Shown one piece after another: positions 8,658-15,805 of a stretch of DNA of 64,000 nt. Source of the DNA: Rothia nasimurium (GTDB taxonomy: Bacteria; Actinomycetota; Actinomycetes; Actinomycetales; Micrococcaceae); contig NZ_CAKMTJ010000001.1 in the NCBI RefSeq assembly GCF_928392795.1, positions 186,001-250,000 on the forward strand, written 5' to 3'. Position 1 is the first letter of the stretch; every line of letters starts with the position of its first letter. The notes below the pieces were generated by a model. That model was not told the DNA's origin, ran no database searches, and worked only from the letters and a program-made list of their open reading frames with translations. The translations under genes were made by a program, and so were the position numbers.

Positions 8658-8921
8658 ATGAAATATGACCAGAAGGCAGTGAGTGTCTCGATAGGAAAAT
8701 TCCTTAGGGACAAGCGCAAACAGCTTAAACTGACTCAAGAGCAGTTAGCCTACCGGTCGGGTCTTGATACATCAACAATTAGCCGCCTTGAAAGAGGGGC
8801 CTACTCTCTAGCTATCAACAAACTTCCTCAATTGGTCGAGGGGTACGGTCTATCTTCTATTTCGGAGTTATTTGAAGGATATCGTTACCACAGCCCTCAG
8901 CCGCCAAGCTCCACAAAGTAG
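8658..8921 (+). CDS. XRE-family transcriptional regulator of the island
   Basis: This 87-residue protein is a single-domain HTH regulator. The helix-turn-helix covers about residues 12-70: RDKRKQLKLTQEQLAYRSG followed by recognition-helix residues DTSTISRLERG and the supporting helices NKLPQLVEGYG and ISELFEGY. The ATG at 8658 is preferred; an in-frame TTG at 8640 would add six residues. No ribosome binding site is seen. The stop codon (8919-8921) shares its last base with the right direct repeat, so the gene fills the island to its very edge. It is divergent from the membrane-protein operon and probably represses it and itself. Confidence 0.85.
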   Translation: MKYDQKAVSVSIGKFLRDKRKQLKLTQEQLAYRSGLDTSTISRLERGAYSLAINKLPQLVEGYGLSSISELFEGYRYHSPQPPSSTK

Positions 8922-8990
8922 GCTGACGGCGTCCTAAACCCACAAAGGGACCACAAAATTTCAAAGGGACCGCGGAATTCGCGGTCCCTT
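8921..8990. repeat. Right 70-bp direct repeat of the island
   Basis: Same sequence as 5084-5153 with 64 of 70 bases identical and no gap. It repeats the last five codons and stop of dapE, out of any gene context. Here the hairpin is complete: the sequence runs on into the outer arm, ending at about 9012. Confidence 0.85.
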
Positions 8991-9013
8991 TGAAGTTTTC
9001 AGGTCCCCTTGGG
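8941..9013. terminator. Nested terminator at the right island boundary
   Basis: The inner stem TTCAAAGGGACCGCG / CGCGGTCCCTTTGAA (about 8960-8994) is enclosed by the weaker outer pairing AAAGGGACC / GGTCCCCTT. The same nested design recurs at 12446-12517. Confidence 0.75.
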
Positions 9014-9295
9014 CTGGGGGGCAGGTGCGGGCACGTGTGCTTGGGGGCCTTGAATGTCGGCGAGGATTATCACGAAGTGCGTCAGTAGTCACTGGGGTTC
9101 CTCTCTTGTGGTGGATCGGTGCAGGCGCCGGTAGCATGGAGGTGCTGAGGCAGACGCCCAATGGTGTATGTGCTTCACCTTACTCCCTTGCAGGTAAACA
9201 ACTTGTTACGAGGGATGTTGTGTTTTTGCAGTCAAATATTTTGGGTTTTGTGAGCGAGGTCGGGGGCCGGTAGTCGGCCCGGGCGGGAGGACAGG
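9014..9295. other. Gap with no supported gene
   Basis: This stretch after the terminator holds only short spurious frames. An 82-codon frame at 9025-9273 has no recognisable sequence. It presumably contains the promoter for the gene at 9296; no convincing -35/-10 pair was found. Confidence 0.5.
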
Positions 9296-9652
9296 ATGAA
9301 TTACCTACTGGTTGGTGTGACTTTTGTGGTGCTAGCGGCGGTGATGGCGGGGTGTGCGGTTCTGGGAACCGACCGGCTGATTCCGGCCCGTAAGGTCATT
9401 GATACGGTGAGTAAGGACGGAGTAGCTCTCGTTCCTGCCGCTGAGCCGCCGCTCATTCTTTCGGATCGTCCCGACGCGGATGAGCTGGGTCGGGTCCGTT
9501 TTGCAACCTCGGCTTTGGGCTATAACCGCGATGAAGTGGACGGTGTGCTGGCTAAGGTAGTTGCTGAGAACAGTCGCCTGCGTCAGGAGCTTGAAGTCCT
9601 GCGCGGTGGGCAGAGTCAGGACGCCACCCCCGACCTGTGTGGGGAAGGCTAG
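9296..9652 (+). CDS. DivIVA-domain protein
   Basis: The 118-residue product has a hydrophobic N-terminal helix (about 4-24, ending in VMAGC, close to a lipobox but with Met at -3). A short DivIVA-type segment follows at about 66-103: VRFATSALGYNRDEVDGVL and then a coiled coil, VVAENSRLRQELEVL. Its place before a mannosyltransferase and a DUF3117 gene recalls Rv1209-Rv1211 of M. tuberculosis. Membrane-tethered DivIVA-type proteins usually bind curved or polar membrane; the specific role here is unknown. It has a good GGGAGG ribosome binding site. Confidence 0.8.
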   Translation: MNYLLVGVTFVVLAAVMAGCAVLGTDRLIPARKVIDTVSKDGVALVPAAEPPLILSDRPDADELGRVRFATSALGYNRDEVDGVLAKVVAENSRLRQELEVLRGGQSQDATPDLCGEG

Positions 9653-9654
9653 GG

Positions 9655-10974
9655 GTGGGGCGTCCGTCCGCACCACCGCCTGGTGGGCTACTGGACCGTG
9701 CTGCCGCTACTCTGAGCGTAACCGCTAGCCGGGGGGTGTTCTTCTTCGCCGGTCTGCCCATCGGCCTGCGGGTAGCCCTGGTCTATGCCGCAAGCCGGCT
9801 CTGGGGCTGGTTTATTTTCTCAACCGTGGGTCTGCACCAGACCTTTAGCCCCTGGAAAAATACCTCAATGGGTTACCTGGAGTTTGTCACTATTTGGGAC
9901 GCCGACTGGTACGCCAAGATAGCCGCTGGCGGCTACCCTACGGTTCTCCCCGTGGACGCCAGCGGTCACGTTGCCCAAAACGAGTGGGCTTTTTACCCCC
10001 TCTACCCCCTAATCAGCGGTGCCGTGGCGAGTATGACCGGGCTGAGCTATCAGACGGTTGCCCCTACTGTCTCCCTGCTGTTTGGCTTTGGGGCAGCCTG
10101 GTTTATCTACCGGCTCTTTGAAACCAGCCTACAGGTGCGCGGGGCAGCTACCGGGGGCGCTACTGCCCACCGGGACACTGAGCTAGAGACAACCGCCCTG
10201 TGGGCAACCGCTGCCGTCAGCTTCTGCGCCGTTGCACCGATTCTGCAAACCGGCTATGCCGAGGCAACCGGCCTCTTCTTCCTGGCCTGGGCCCTCTACT
10301 GGCTGGTACAGCAACGCTATGTGCTTCTGCTTCTTCCGGCCCTTGGGGCGGCCCTGTCCCGCCCTGTGGGCGTGCCCCTGGGAGCCGTGGTTGGAATTTG
10401 GTGGTTCGTGTGCTGGGTTCAGCAGGCTCGCGCTGAGAACCTGCTGAGCGCCTTGAAAGCGACCGCCCCGCAGCTGGCCTCTGCCCTGGCTGTGTGTGCT
10501 TTCGCCTTTATCCACCCGGCCATCGCCTGGGCGTCCACCGGGCGTATCGACGCCTACACCGCGACCGAGGCCGCGTGGAGAGCTGGCGGGGAGCACGTGC
10601 TGCCCTTTATGCCCTGGTACACCCAGAGCCAGCTCTACCTGGGGCAGATGCTGGGCCCCCTCGTCCTTATCCTGCTACTGGGCGCCTACTTGCTGGCCCT
10701 GCTGGCTCCCGTGACCCGGCGGGTACTCCACCCGGCGCTCATCACCTGGTGTGCTGCCTACGCGGTGTATATGCTGGCCTTCTTCAACCCGCAGTCCTCC
10801 ACCTTCCGCCTACTGCTGCCCCTCTTCCCGCTCCTTCTGCCCCTCGTGGCCCTATCTGCTTCGCGGGCCTACCGCTGGCTGCTGATTCTTAGCGGAGCAA
10901 CCCTGCAGTTTGGCTGGGTCGGCTGGCTCTGGCACTGGAAGCAGCTACCCGGCGGCGGGGACTACCCGCCCTAA
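9655..10974 (+). CDS. PIG-V-like membrane mannosyltransferase
   Basis: A membrane protein of about 439 residues with roughly ten hydrophobic segments. Features of PIG-V-type lipid-linked mannosyltransferases are the WDADWYAKIAAGGYP motif with acidic residues after the first membrane segment, and AFYPLYPL. It probably transfers mannose from polyprenyl phosphate-mannose outside the membrane. The frame is open from GTG 9637, inside the preceding gene. The GTG at 9655, 3 nt after the upstream stop and with GGGGAAGG ahead of it, is the better start. The exact acceptor is unknown. Confidence 0.75.
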   Translation: MGRPSAPPPGGLLDRAAATLSVTASRGVFFFAGLPIGLRVALVYAASRLWGWFIFSTVGLHQTFSPWKNTSMGYLEFVTIWDADWYAKIAAGGYPTVLPVDASGHVAQNEWAFYPLYPLISGAVASMTGLSYQTVAPTVSLLFGFGAAWFIYRLFETSLQVRGAATGGATAHRDTELETTALWATAAVSFCAVAPILQTGYAEATGLFFLAWALYWLVQQRYVLLLLPALGAALSRPVGVPLGAVVGIWWFVCWVQQARAENLLSALKATAPQLASALAVCAFAFIHPAIAWASTGRIDAYTATEAAWRAGGEHVLPFMPWYTQSQLYLGQMLGPLVLILLLGAYLLALLAPVTRRVLHPALITWCAAYAVYMLAFFNPQSSTFRLLLPLFPLLLPLVALSASRAYRWLLILSGATLQFGWVGWLWHWKQLPGGGDYPP

Positions 10975-11021
10975 ACTTGTAAGTTTCCACCCAAAAACGC
11001 CAGAAGTGAGCCACTAAGCAC

Positions 11022-11027
11022 TATGAT
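11022..11027 (+). promoter_or_regulatory. Candidate -10 box for the DUF3117 gene
   Basis: TATGAT lies 70 bp before the DUF3117 ATG. No clear -35 was identified. It is the best promoter match in the 122-bp gap. Confidence 0.35.
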
Positions 11028-11096
11028 TAAAAGAAGGTGAGACCGGCAACAGAAGCCGAGAAGCCGCAGACCAACCCTCGTTGAAGGAGAACCAAG

Positions 11097-11258
11097 ATGG
11101 CAGCTCAGAAACCACGCACCGGCGACGGCCCCCTCGAAATCGTGCGCGAAGGGCGCAGCATCGTCATGCGCATTCCCGTTGAAGGTGGCGGCCGCCTGGT
11201 TCTTGATATCACCGAAGAAGAAGTTGAAGCGATCCGCAAGTGCGTTGAAAACGTCTAG
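11097..11258 (+). CDS. DUF3117 small conserved protein
   Basis: A 53-residue protein starting at ATG 11097 with AAGGAGA 7 nt upstream. The sequence MAAQKPRTGDGPLEIVREG...RIPVEGGGRLVLDITEEE is typical of the actinobacterial DUF3117 family (M. tuberculosis Rv1211 type), which is nearly invariant in length. Function is not established; the fold is predicted to be small and beta-rich. It follows the mannosyltransferase gene, in the family's usual neighbourhood near the DivIVA-like gene. Confidence 0.92.
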   Translation: MAAQKPRTGDGPLEIVREGRSIVMRIPVEGGGRLVLDITEEEVEAIRKCVENV

Positions 11259-11275
11259 GCTTCGGCTCTAAGCCC

Positions 11276-11315
11276 GGCCCCTGCTCCGAACCCCACCGGT
11301 TTGGGGCGGGGGCTT
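11276..11315. terminator. Terminator between DUF3117 and the O-methyltransferase
   Basis: AACCCC / GGGGTT-like arms around ACCGG, extended by GCCCC / GGGGGC, are followed by TTT. It lies between convergent genes. Confidence 0.7.
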
Positions 11316-11956
11316 TAGCGTTTGTAGACCAGGTAGAGACCCTCGCCCGCGTGTACAAGGGAGACAAAAACATCGGCGGTACAGGCCGCTACCTCGTGTA
11401 AGACAGAGCGTACCGAAACGGTTACGGCATCACGGGCCGTGGGATTAGCAACAGCCCCGCCCACCAGCGGGTCGTGCAGAATCAGGAGCCCGCCAGGTTC
11501 TAGGAGGGCCAGCGTATCGTAGACCAGCTGTTCAGCTAGCTGGCTACCGGCGTCTATAAAGGCCAGATCGTAGGAGGCCGCTGAGAGGCGGGGGAGTACC
11601 TCGGCAGCATCGCCGGTGATGACGCGCACCCGGTGGCTCTTATCAAGACCGGCAGCTGCCAGCAGCGTGCGAGTTGCCTGGCAGCGGGTGGCATCGATAT
11701 CGATGGCGGTGAGCGCCGCACCGGGGGCCAGGCCCGTGAGCAGGGCAGCCGTAGCAACGCCGGCCCCGCAACCGATTTCTACAGCGTGTTGGGCTTTGGT
11801 AGCTGCCGCGAGCACCGTAAGCAGGGAAGCTACCGACGGGGCGACGGGGGCGGCGTCCAACCGCTCGGCCCCAGCCCGGGCAGAAGCCACCGCCGGAGCC
11901 TCCAACGGGAACTCTTCAGCATAAACCCAGCTTCGAGCCTGTTCCTGAGTATTCAC
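11315..11956 (-). CDS. SAM-dependent O-methyltransferase
   Basis: The 213-residue protein belongs to the class I (COMT-like, methyltransferase family 3) O-methyltransferases. SAM motif I is VEIGCGAGVATA at about 59-70, followed by the acidic loop LTAIDID, GDAAEVLPRL and DLAFIDAGS. The natural substrate is unknown. It corresponds in position to Rv1220c of M. tuberculosis, next to tatB and mrp. In that organism sigE and its anti-sigma factor lie between the methyltransferase and tatB; here only 110 bp remain. The start is GTG. Confidence 0.85.
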   Translation of the reverse strand: MNTQEQARSWVYAEEFPLEAPAVASARAGAERLDAAPVAPSVASLLTVLAAATKAQHAVEIGCGAGVATAALLTGLAPGAALTAIDIDATRCQATRTLLAAAGLDKSHRVRVITGDAAEVLPRLSAASYDLAFIDAGSQLAEQLVYDTLALLEPGGLLILHDPLVGGAVANPTARDAVTVSVRSVLHEVAACTADVFVSLVHAGEGLYLVYKR

Positions 11957-12054
11957 CTAGTACTTCACCTTCACATGAGTGCGCGCGGGAATGATTCTGG
12001 AAACATCTTAATCAACCCCGCTCGTTTTATGGGCGAACACTCGGGCTGAGCTGG

Positions 12055-12060
12055 TAATCT
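12055..12060 (+). promoter_or_regulatory. Leaderless-type -10 box of tatB
   Basis: TAATCT is followed by six bases and the GTG start at 12067, with no ribosome binding site. This supports the GTG as the true start. Confidence 0.6.
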
Positions 12061-12066
12061 CTTTGT

Positions 12067-12432
12067 GTGTTTGGAATTAGCGGCCTCGAATTTATCGTTC
12101 TAGCGATCCTGGTGTTTGTTGTCATCGGGCCAGAACGCATGCCCGAATATGCCCAGCAGCTCAAAGACTTTATCAAGTGGGTTCGCCGTATGGCCTTTGA
12201 CGCTAAGGACGACCTCAAAGAAACTCTCGGCCCCGACTTGGGCGATATTAACTGGCGCCAGTACGACCCCCGCCAGTACGATCCCCGCGTCATTGTGCGC
12301 GAGGCTTTTGCCGAGGACGACGAAGAGCGCCGCAAGGAACTTGAAGAAAAGGCGGCAGCTGCACCGGCTCCCTCTGTGAGTGTGCGCCTGCCCCGCGGCG
12401 CCTGGGCCCCCTTCGATACTGAGGCCACCTAA
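12067..12432 (+). CDS. tatB: Sec-independent protein translocase TatB
   Basis: The 121-residue protein has the TatA/B layout: a short periplasmic N-terminus, one membrane helix (about 5-22, MFGISGLEFIVLAILVFVVI), a GPERMPEYAQQL hinge, an amphipathic helix and a charged tail. The GPERLP-like hinge and the early Glu at position 8 fit TatB rather than TatA. With TatA and TatC, not in this window, it exports folded proteins with RR signal peptides, such as the predicted one at 61064. The start is GTG, apparently leaderless. Confidence 0.88.
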   Translation: MFGISGLEFIVLAILVFVVIGPERMPEYAQQLKDFIKWVRRMAFDAKDDLKETLGPDLGDINWRQYDPRQYDPRVIVREAFAEDDEERRKELEEKAAAAPAPSVSVRLPRGAWAPFDTEAT

Positions 12433-12445
12433 ACTCTTTCTCCCG

Positions 12446-12517
12446 CCAAGGGGACCTGATTTTCAAAAAAGGACCGCATATTATGCGGTCCTTTTGAAGT
12501 TTTGCGGTCCCCTTGGG
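12446..12517. terminator. Nested terminator between tatB and mrp
   Basis: The outer arms CCAAGGGGACC (12446-12456) and GGTCCCCTTGG (12507-12517) enclose an inner hairpin AAAGGACCGCAT / ATGCGGTCCTTT. Its design and sequence are related to the terminators at 5084-5153 and 8941-9013. Confidence 0.85.
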
Positions 12518-12522
12518 CCGGG

Positions 12523-13656
12523 CTAGACGGTGAAGGGCAGGGGGGCTCCCGCTAGCCCGCGCGGACGGTGGGTCAGGGCCCGGGCGGTTTTGACCAGTTC
12601 CTGCGCCGCAGCGGTCTCGGGCGCACCCCAGACCACCGGGGTGCCGGCGTCCCCGCCCTCGCGCAGGGCAACCTCGAGCGGTACCGACCCCAGCAGGGGC
12701 ACCTCGTAGCCCAGGGCCCTGCCCAGGGACTCGGTGAGGACGGCCCCGCCCCCTTCTCCGAACAGGGGTAGGGTGGTGCCGTCCGGCAGCTGCATGGCGG
12801 CCATATTTTCTAGCACCCCAATCACCTTCTGCTCGGTCTGTAGGCTGAGGGTACCGGCCCGCTGGGCCACGTCCACAGCAGCCAGCTGCGGGGTTGAGAC
12901 CAGAAGAATCTCGGCGTGGGGCAGCAGCTGGGCCATTGAAATCGCGATATCGCCGGTGCCCGGGGGCAGATCGAGGAAGAGCACATCCAGGTGACCGAAG
13001 TGCACGTCGGTGAGGAACTGCTCTAGAGCCCGGTGCAGCATAGGGCCGCGCCAGGCGACCGGCTGGTCGGGCTTCACGAACATACCGATAGAAATTACCT
13101 TGATGACACCGCCACCTGAAGGGGCCTCAACCACAGGCGGAATAATCATGTCGTCCATGCGGGTAGGGCCAGCGGTAATGCCCAGCAGTCCGGGAATCGA
13201 GAACCCGTGCACATCGGCGTCAATAATGCCAACGCTCAAACCCATGGAGGCACAGGCCGTTGCCAGGTTAGCGGTCGCAGAGGACTTGCCGACCCCGCCC
13301 TTACCCGAAGCTACCGCAAAGATACGGGTCAGCGAGCCGGGGGCAGTAAAAGGGTTCTGCTTGGTGTGCCCCAACTTCTGACGTAGGGCAGCGCGCTGAT
13401 CCGGGCTCATATAGCTGACCTCGAGCTCAACCTCGCTCACCTGCTCCAGGGCAGAGACCGCAGCGCGGACGTCCGCCTCAATCGTCGAGCGTAGGGGGCA
13501 ACCTTCGATGGTGAGCAGCACCCTGATGCTGGCAACTGAGCCGGTCAATTCCGCCCGGTCTACCATGCCCAGCTCGGTGATGGGCTGGCGGAGTTCAGGG
13601 TCAATAACGGTCGCAAGAGCCGCTAAGAGCTCTTCATTCAGGTGTGATGTCTGCAT
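12523..13656 (-). CDS. mrp: Mrp/NBP35-family Fe-S cluster carrier ATPase
   Basis: The 377-residue protein has an N-terminal MIP18 (DUF59) domain (about 8-82, with Cys53 in EGCPLRS) and a C-terminal P-loop ATPase with the deviant Walker A GKGGVGKSS at 118-126 and DADVHG. Mrp proteins bind and pass on iron-sulfur clusters in the cytoplasm. The CPxC motif of many homologs is absent at the expected place (NMAAMQLPDGTTLP), as in other actinobacterial members. It lies 12 bp after the DUF1003 gene and is probably co-transcribed with it and the MgtE-N gene. Confidence 0.92.
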   Translation of the reverse strand: MQTSHLNEELLAALATVIDPELRQPITELGMVDRAELTGSVASIRVLLTIEGCPLRSTIEADVRAAVSALEQVSEVELEVSYMSPDQRAALRQKLGHTKQNPFTAPGSLTRIFAVASGKGGVGKSSATANLATACASMGLSVGIIDADVHGFSIPGLLGITAGPTRMDDMIIPPVVEAPSGGGVIKVISIGMFVKPDQPVAWRGPMLHRALEQFLTDVHFGHLDVLFLDLPPGTGDIAISMAQLLPHAEILLVSTPQLAAVDVAQRAGTLSLQTEQKVIGVLENMAAMQLPDGTTLPLFGEGGGAVLTESLGRALGYEVPLLGSVPLEVALREGGDAGTPVVWGAPETAAAQELVKTARALTHRPRGLAGAPLPFTV

Positions 13657-13668
13657 GGGGTAAATCGC

Positions 13669-14367
13669 CTACTCAAACGAGCGGTCGATGTCCTTTACCT
13701 TCTTCTTCTTACGCATTTTCGGGTGGTCATCGCTCAGCACATCAAAGGCGCTGGTCACAGGCTGGGCGGCATTGGGGTCGAAGGGCTTAGTTTCTTCGGG
13801 TGCCTCAAGCTCATTCGCCTTAGCCGCCAGGGCCTCAGCGCGGGCGAAGAGCTCCTCCTGGCGACGCTGCACCTCAGCGAGCTCTTCCATAATGTCGCGC
13901 ATCTCGCCGCGCACAAAGTCACGGGTGGCAACCTCACGCAGGGTAATACGCAAGGACGCAATCTCACGGGTCAGATACTCGGTCTCCTCGAGGTTACGCT
14001 GGTCGCGCTGCCTGTCCTGGCGGGCAACCACGCGGTCGCGGTCGTCCTGCCGATTCTGCGCCAGTAGCAGCAGGGGAGCCGCATACGAAGCCTGCAAAGA
14101 GAGCATCAGCGTGAGCAGGGTAAAGTTCAGCGCGCGGGGGTCAAACTGAAGCTCCTCAGGTGCCAGAGTATTCCAACCCAACCAGAGGGCACAGAAAATC
14201 GTCATCCACAGCAAAAACTGCGGAGTACCCATAAAACGCGCAATTTTTTCGGTCATTTGACCGAAAGCATCGGGGTTGGGGCTCAGCTGAAAGAGCGGCC
14301 GCCGCTTCTTCTGCTGCGGGGTCCCGAGAGTCTGCGCTGAATCGTTGCGCTCGCGTGCATCACTCAA
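13669..14367 (-). CDS. DUF1003 membrane protein
   Basis: A 232-residue protein with two central membrane helices (about 50-70 and 78-103) and the DUF1003 hallmark: FDP.ALNFTLLTLMLSLQASYAAPL followed by LLAQNRQDDRDR. A long charged coiled coil (about 115-185) follows. Function is not known. The TTG start overlaps the stop of the MgtE-N/CBS gene by 8 nt, so translation is coupled. The same trio (MgtE-N, DUF1003, Mrp) is adjacent in relatives. Confidence 0.85.
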   Translation of the reverse strand: MSDARERNDSAQTLGTPQQKKRRPLFQLSPNPDAFGQMTEKIARFMGTPQFLLWMTIFCALWLGWNTLAPEELQFDPRALNFTLLTLMLSLQASYAAPLLLLAQNRQDDRDRVVARQDRQRDQRNLEETEYLTREIASLRITLREVATRDFVRGEMRDIMEELAEVQRRQEELFARAEALAAKANELEAPEETKPFDPNAAQPVTSAFDVLSDDHPKMRKKKKVKDIDRSFE

Positions 14368-15667
14368 AGCGGCGGCCTACCTTTCGAATTGGGGTTCCAT
14401 CGTCATAGGTGCGCCAGTCGTCGGGCAGCATCTCATCGAGCACGTCATCCACGGTGACCGCCCCAACCAGGCGGTCGTAGTCGTTGACCACCGGGATGAT
14501 GGTCAGGTCATAGGTCGCCAGCACGCGGGTTACTTCTTCGATGCTGGCTGCGTCGGTAACCGGCTCAATGGAGGTGTCGATAATGTTGCCCACCTGTTCG
14601 CTGGGGGAGTGGCGCAGCAGCCGCTGCATGTGCACAATGCCCAGGTACTTGCCGGTAGGGGTTTCAAGGGGCGGACGCGTGACCACAACCGCCGCTGCCA
14701 TGGCAGGGGAGATTTCTTCCTGGCGGATATGGGCCAGCGCCTCAGCTACGGTCGCTTCGGGCGAAAGAATGATCGGCACCGGGTTCATGAGCGAACCGGC
14801 GGTACCCTCCTCGTATTCGAGCAGGCGGCGCACGTCGTCCGAATCTTCGGGGTCCATCAGTGTCAGCAGCTCTTCACGCTGGGTGTCTGAGAGCTCACCC
14901 AGAAGGTCGGCGGCATCGTCCGGCTCCATCTCTTCCAGAACGTTGACCGCTCGCTCCACCTCAAGGTGGGACAGAATCTGCACCTGGTCTTCTTCGGGGA
15001 GCTCCTGCAGCACGTCCGCTAGGCGTTCGTCCTGGAGCTCCTGGGCCACCTCAACCATGCGCTTATCGGGCATCTCGTGAATAGCGTCTGCCAGGTCAGC
15101 GGGGTTGGAGTCTTCGTGGCTTGCCACAAACGCGGTTGCAGCCTGCGGCTCAAAATCTGTGGAGAGAATGACCTCGTCCCAGTCGACAATCAGGGTTTCC
15201 TTGCGGCGGCGCATCAGGCTGGTGTGGCCGCGCGAAATAAAGAGCTCAGAGATAAACCAGTCGCCGTTGCGGCGCTGCTCCATCGCAACGTCCTCAATCT
15301 GAGCCCTACCCGACCCGTCACGTAGCTGTACCTTGCGGTCAAAGAGCTCACCGACCACCAGAGCCTCAGAACCGCGCTGCTCAAAGCGACGCAGGTTCAC
15401 CAGACCGGTCAGAATCACCTGGGTGGAGTCGATACTGGTCACACGAGTCATGGGCACGAAGATACGCTTCTTCCCCAGAATCTCGATGACGATACCCACC
15501 ACAACGGGCTCCTTGAGTTTGGCCAAAGACCCCACCGCGTTGAACTGGGTGAAACCGCTTTTCAGCACCACCACATCGCGCAGACGGCCCAGGCGGTCGC
15601 CGTGGGGGTCAAAAACATCAAGACCCAGAAGGCGGGCGATAAAAATCTTGTTCGGTACGCTACTCAC
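14360..15667 (-). CDS. MgtE N-terminal / CBS domain protein
   Basis: With the GTG at 15667 the product has 435 residues. The N-terminal half starts IFIARLLGLDVFDPHGDRLG, a PRC-barrel-like beginning. An MgtE N-terminal superhelical domain rich in acidic repeats follows (about 180-300: LADAIHEMPDKR, DVLQELPEED, ERAVNVLEEMEPDDAADLL), then two CBS domains (about 300-425). There are no membrane helices, so this is not the Mg2+ channel itself but a cytoplasmic relative of its gating domain. The frame is open to 15856, but that stretch is unlike the family. A TACCCT box 8 nt upstream fits a leaderless start. Confidence 0.82.
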   Translation of the reverse strand: MSSVPNKIFIARLLGLDVFDPHGDRLGRLRDVVVLKSGFTQFNAVGSLAKLKEPVVVGIVIEILGKKRIFVPMTRVTSIDSTQVILTGLVNLRRFEQRGSEALVVGELFDRKVQLRDGSGRAQIEDVAMEQRRNGDWFISELFISRGHTSLMRRRKETLIVDWDEVILSTDFEPQAATAFVASHEDSNPADLADAIHEMPDKRMVEVAQELQDERLADVLQELPEEDQVQILSHLEVERAVNVLEEMEPDDAADLLGELSDTQREELLTLMDPEDSDDVRRLLEYEEGTAGSLMNPVPIILSPEATVAEALAHIRQEEISPAMAAAVVVTRPPLETPTGKYLGIVHMQRLLRHSPSEQVGNIIDTSIEPVTDAASIEEVTRVLATYDLTIIPVVNDYDRLVGAVTVDDVLDEMLPDDWRTYDDGTPIRKVGRRFE

Positions 15668-15805
15668 AGTTATCAAGGGTACTCGCCCCAGCCCAGAGCT
15701 GCCACCGGTTGCCAGCACAATGAGAATCACCCTGCTTAGTTCACCTGTGGCGATACACCGGCGTGCTCCCAGCAAACTCCCTGCACTTTGCGAAAAAATA
15801 GGGGC

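Larger units (their letters stand above)
5154..8920. mobile_element. AT-rich acquired island between 70-bp direct repeats
   Basis: About 3.8 kb lies exactly between the two direct repeats. Its base composition and codon use are clearly more AT-rich than the flanks, most strongly at 7370-7740. It holds four genes on the minus strand (lipoprotein, NERD protein, two membrane proteins) and one divergent XRE-type regulator. No integrase, transposase or resolvase is present, so the repeats may be attachment-site-like or the product of recombination with an incoming dapE end. Removing one repeat and the island would restore dapE, its terminator and the conserved downstream genes. Confidence 0.7.

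Noticed and set aside
9025-9273. An 82-codon frame downstream of the island
   Set aside because: No recognisable sequence, no ribosome binding site, atypical composition; treated as chance.
9296-9652. DivIVA-like protein as a lipoprotein
   Set aside because: VMAGC resembles a lipobox but has Met at -3, and a plain membrane helix explains the N-terminus.
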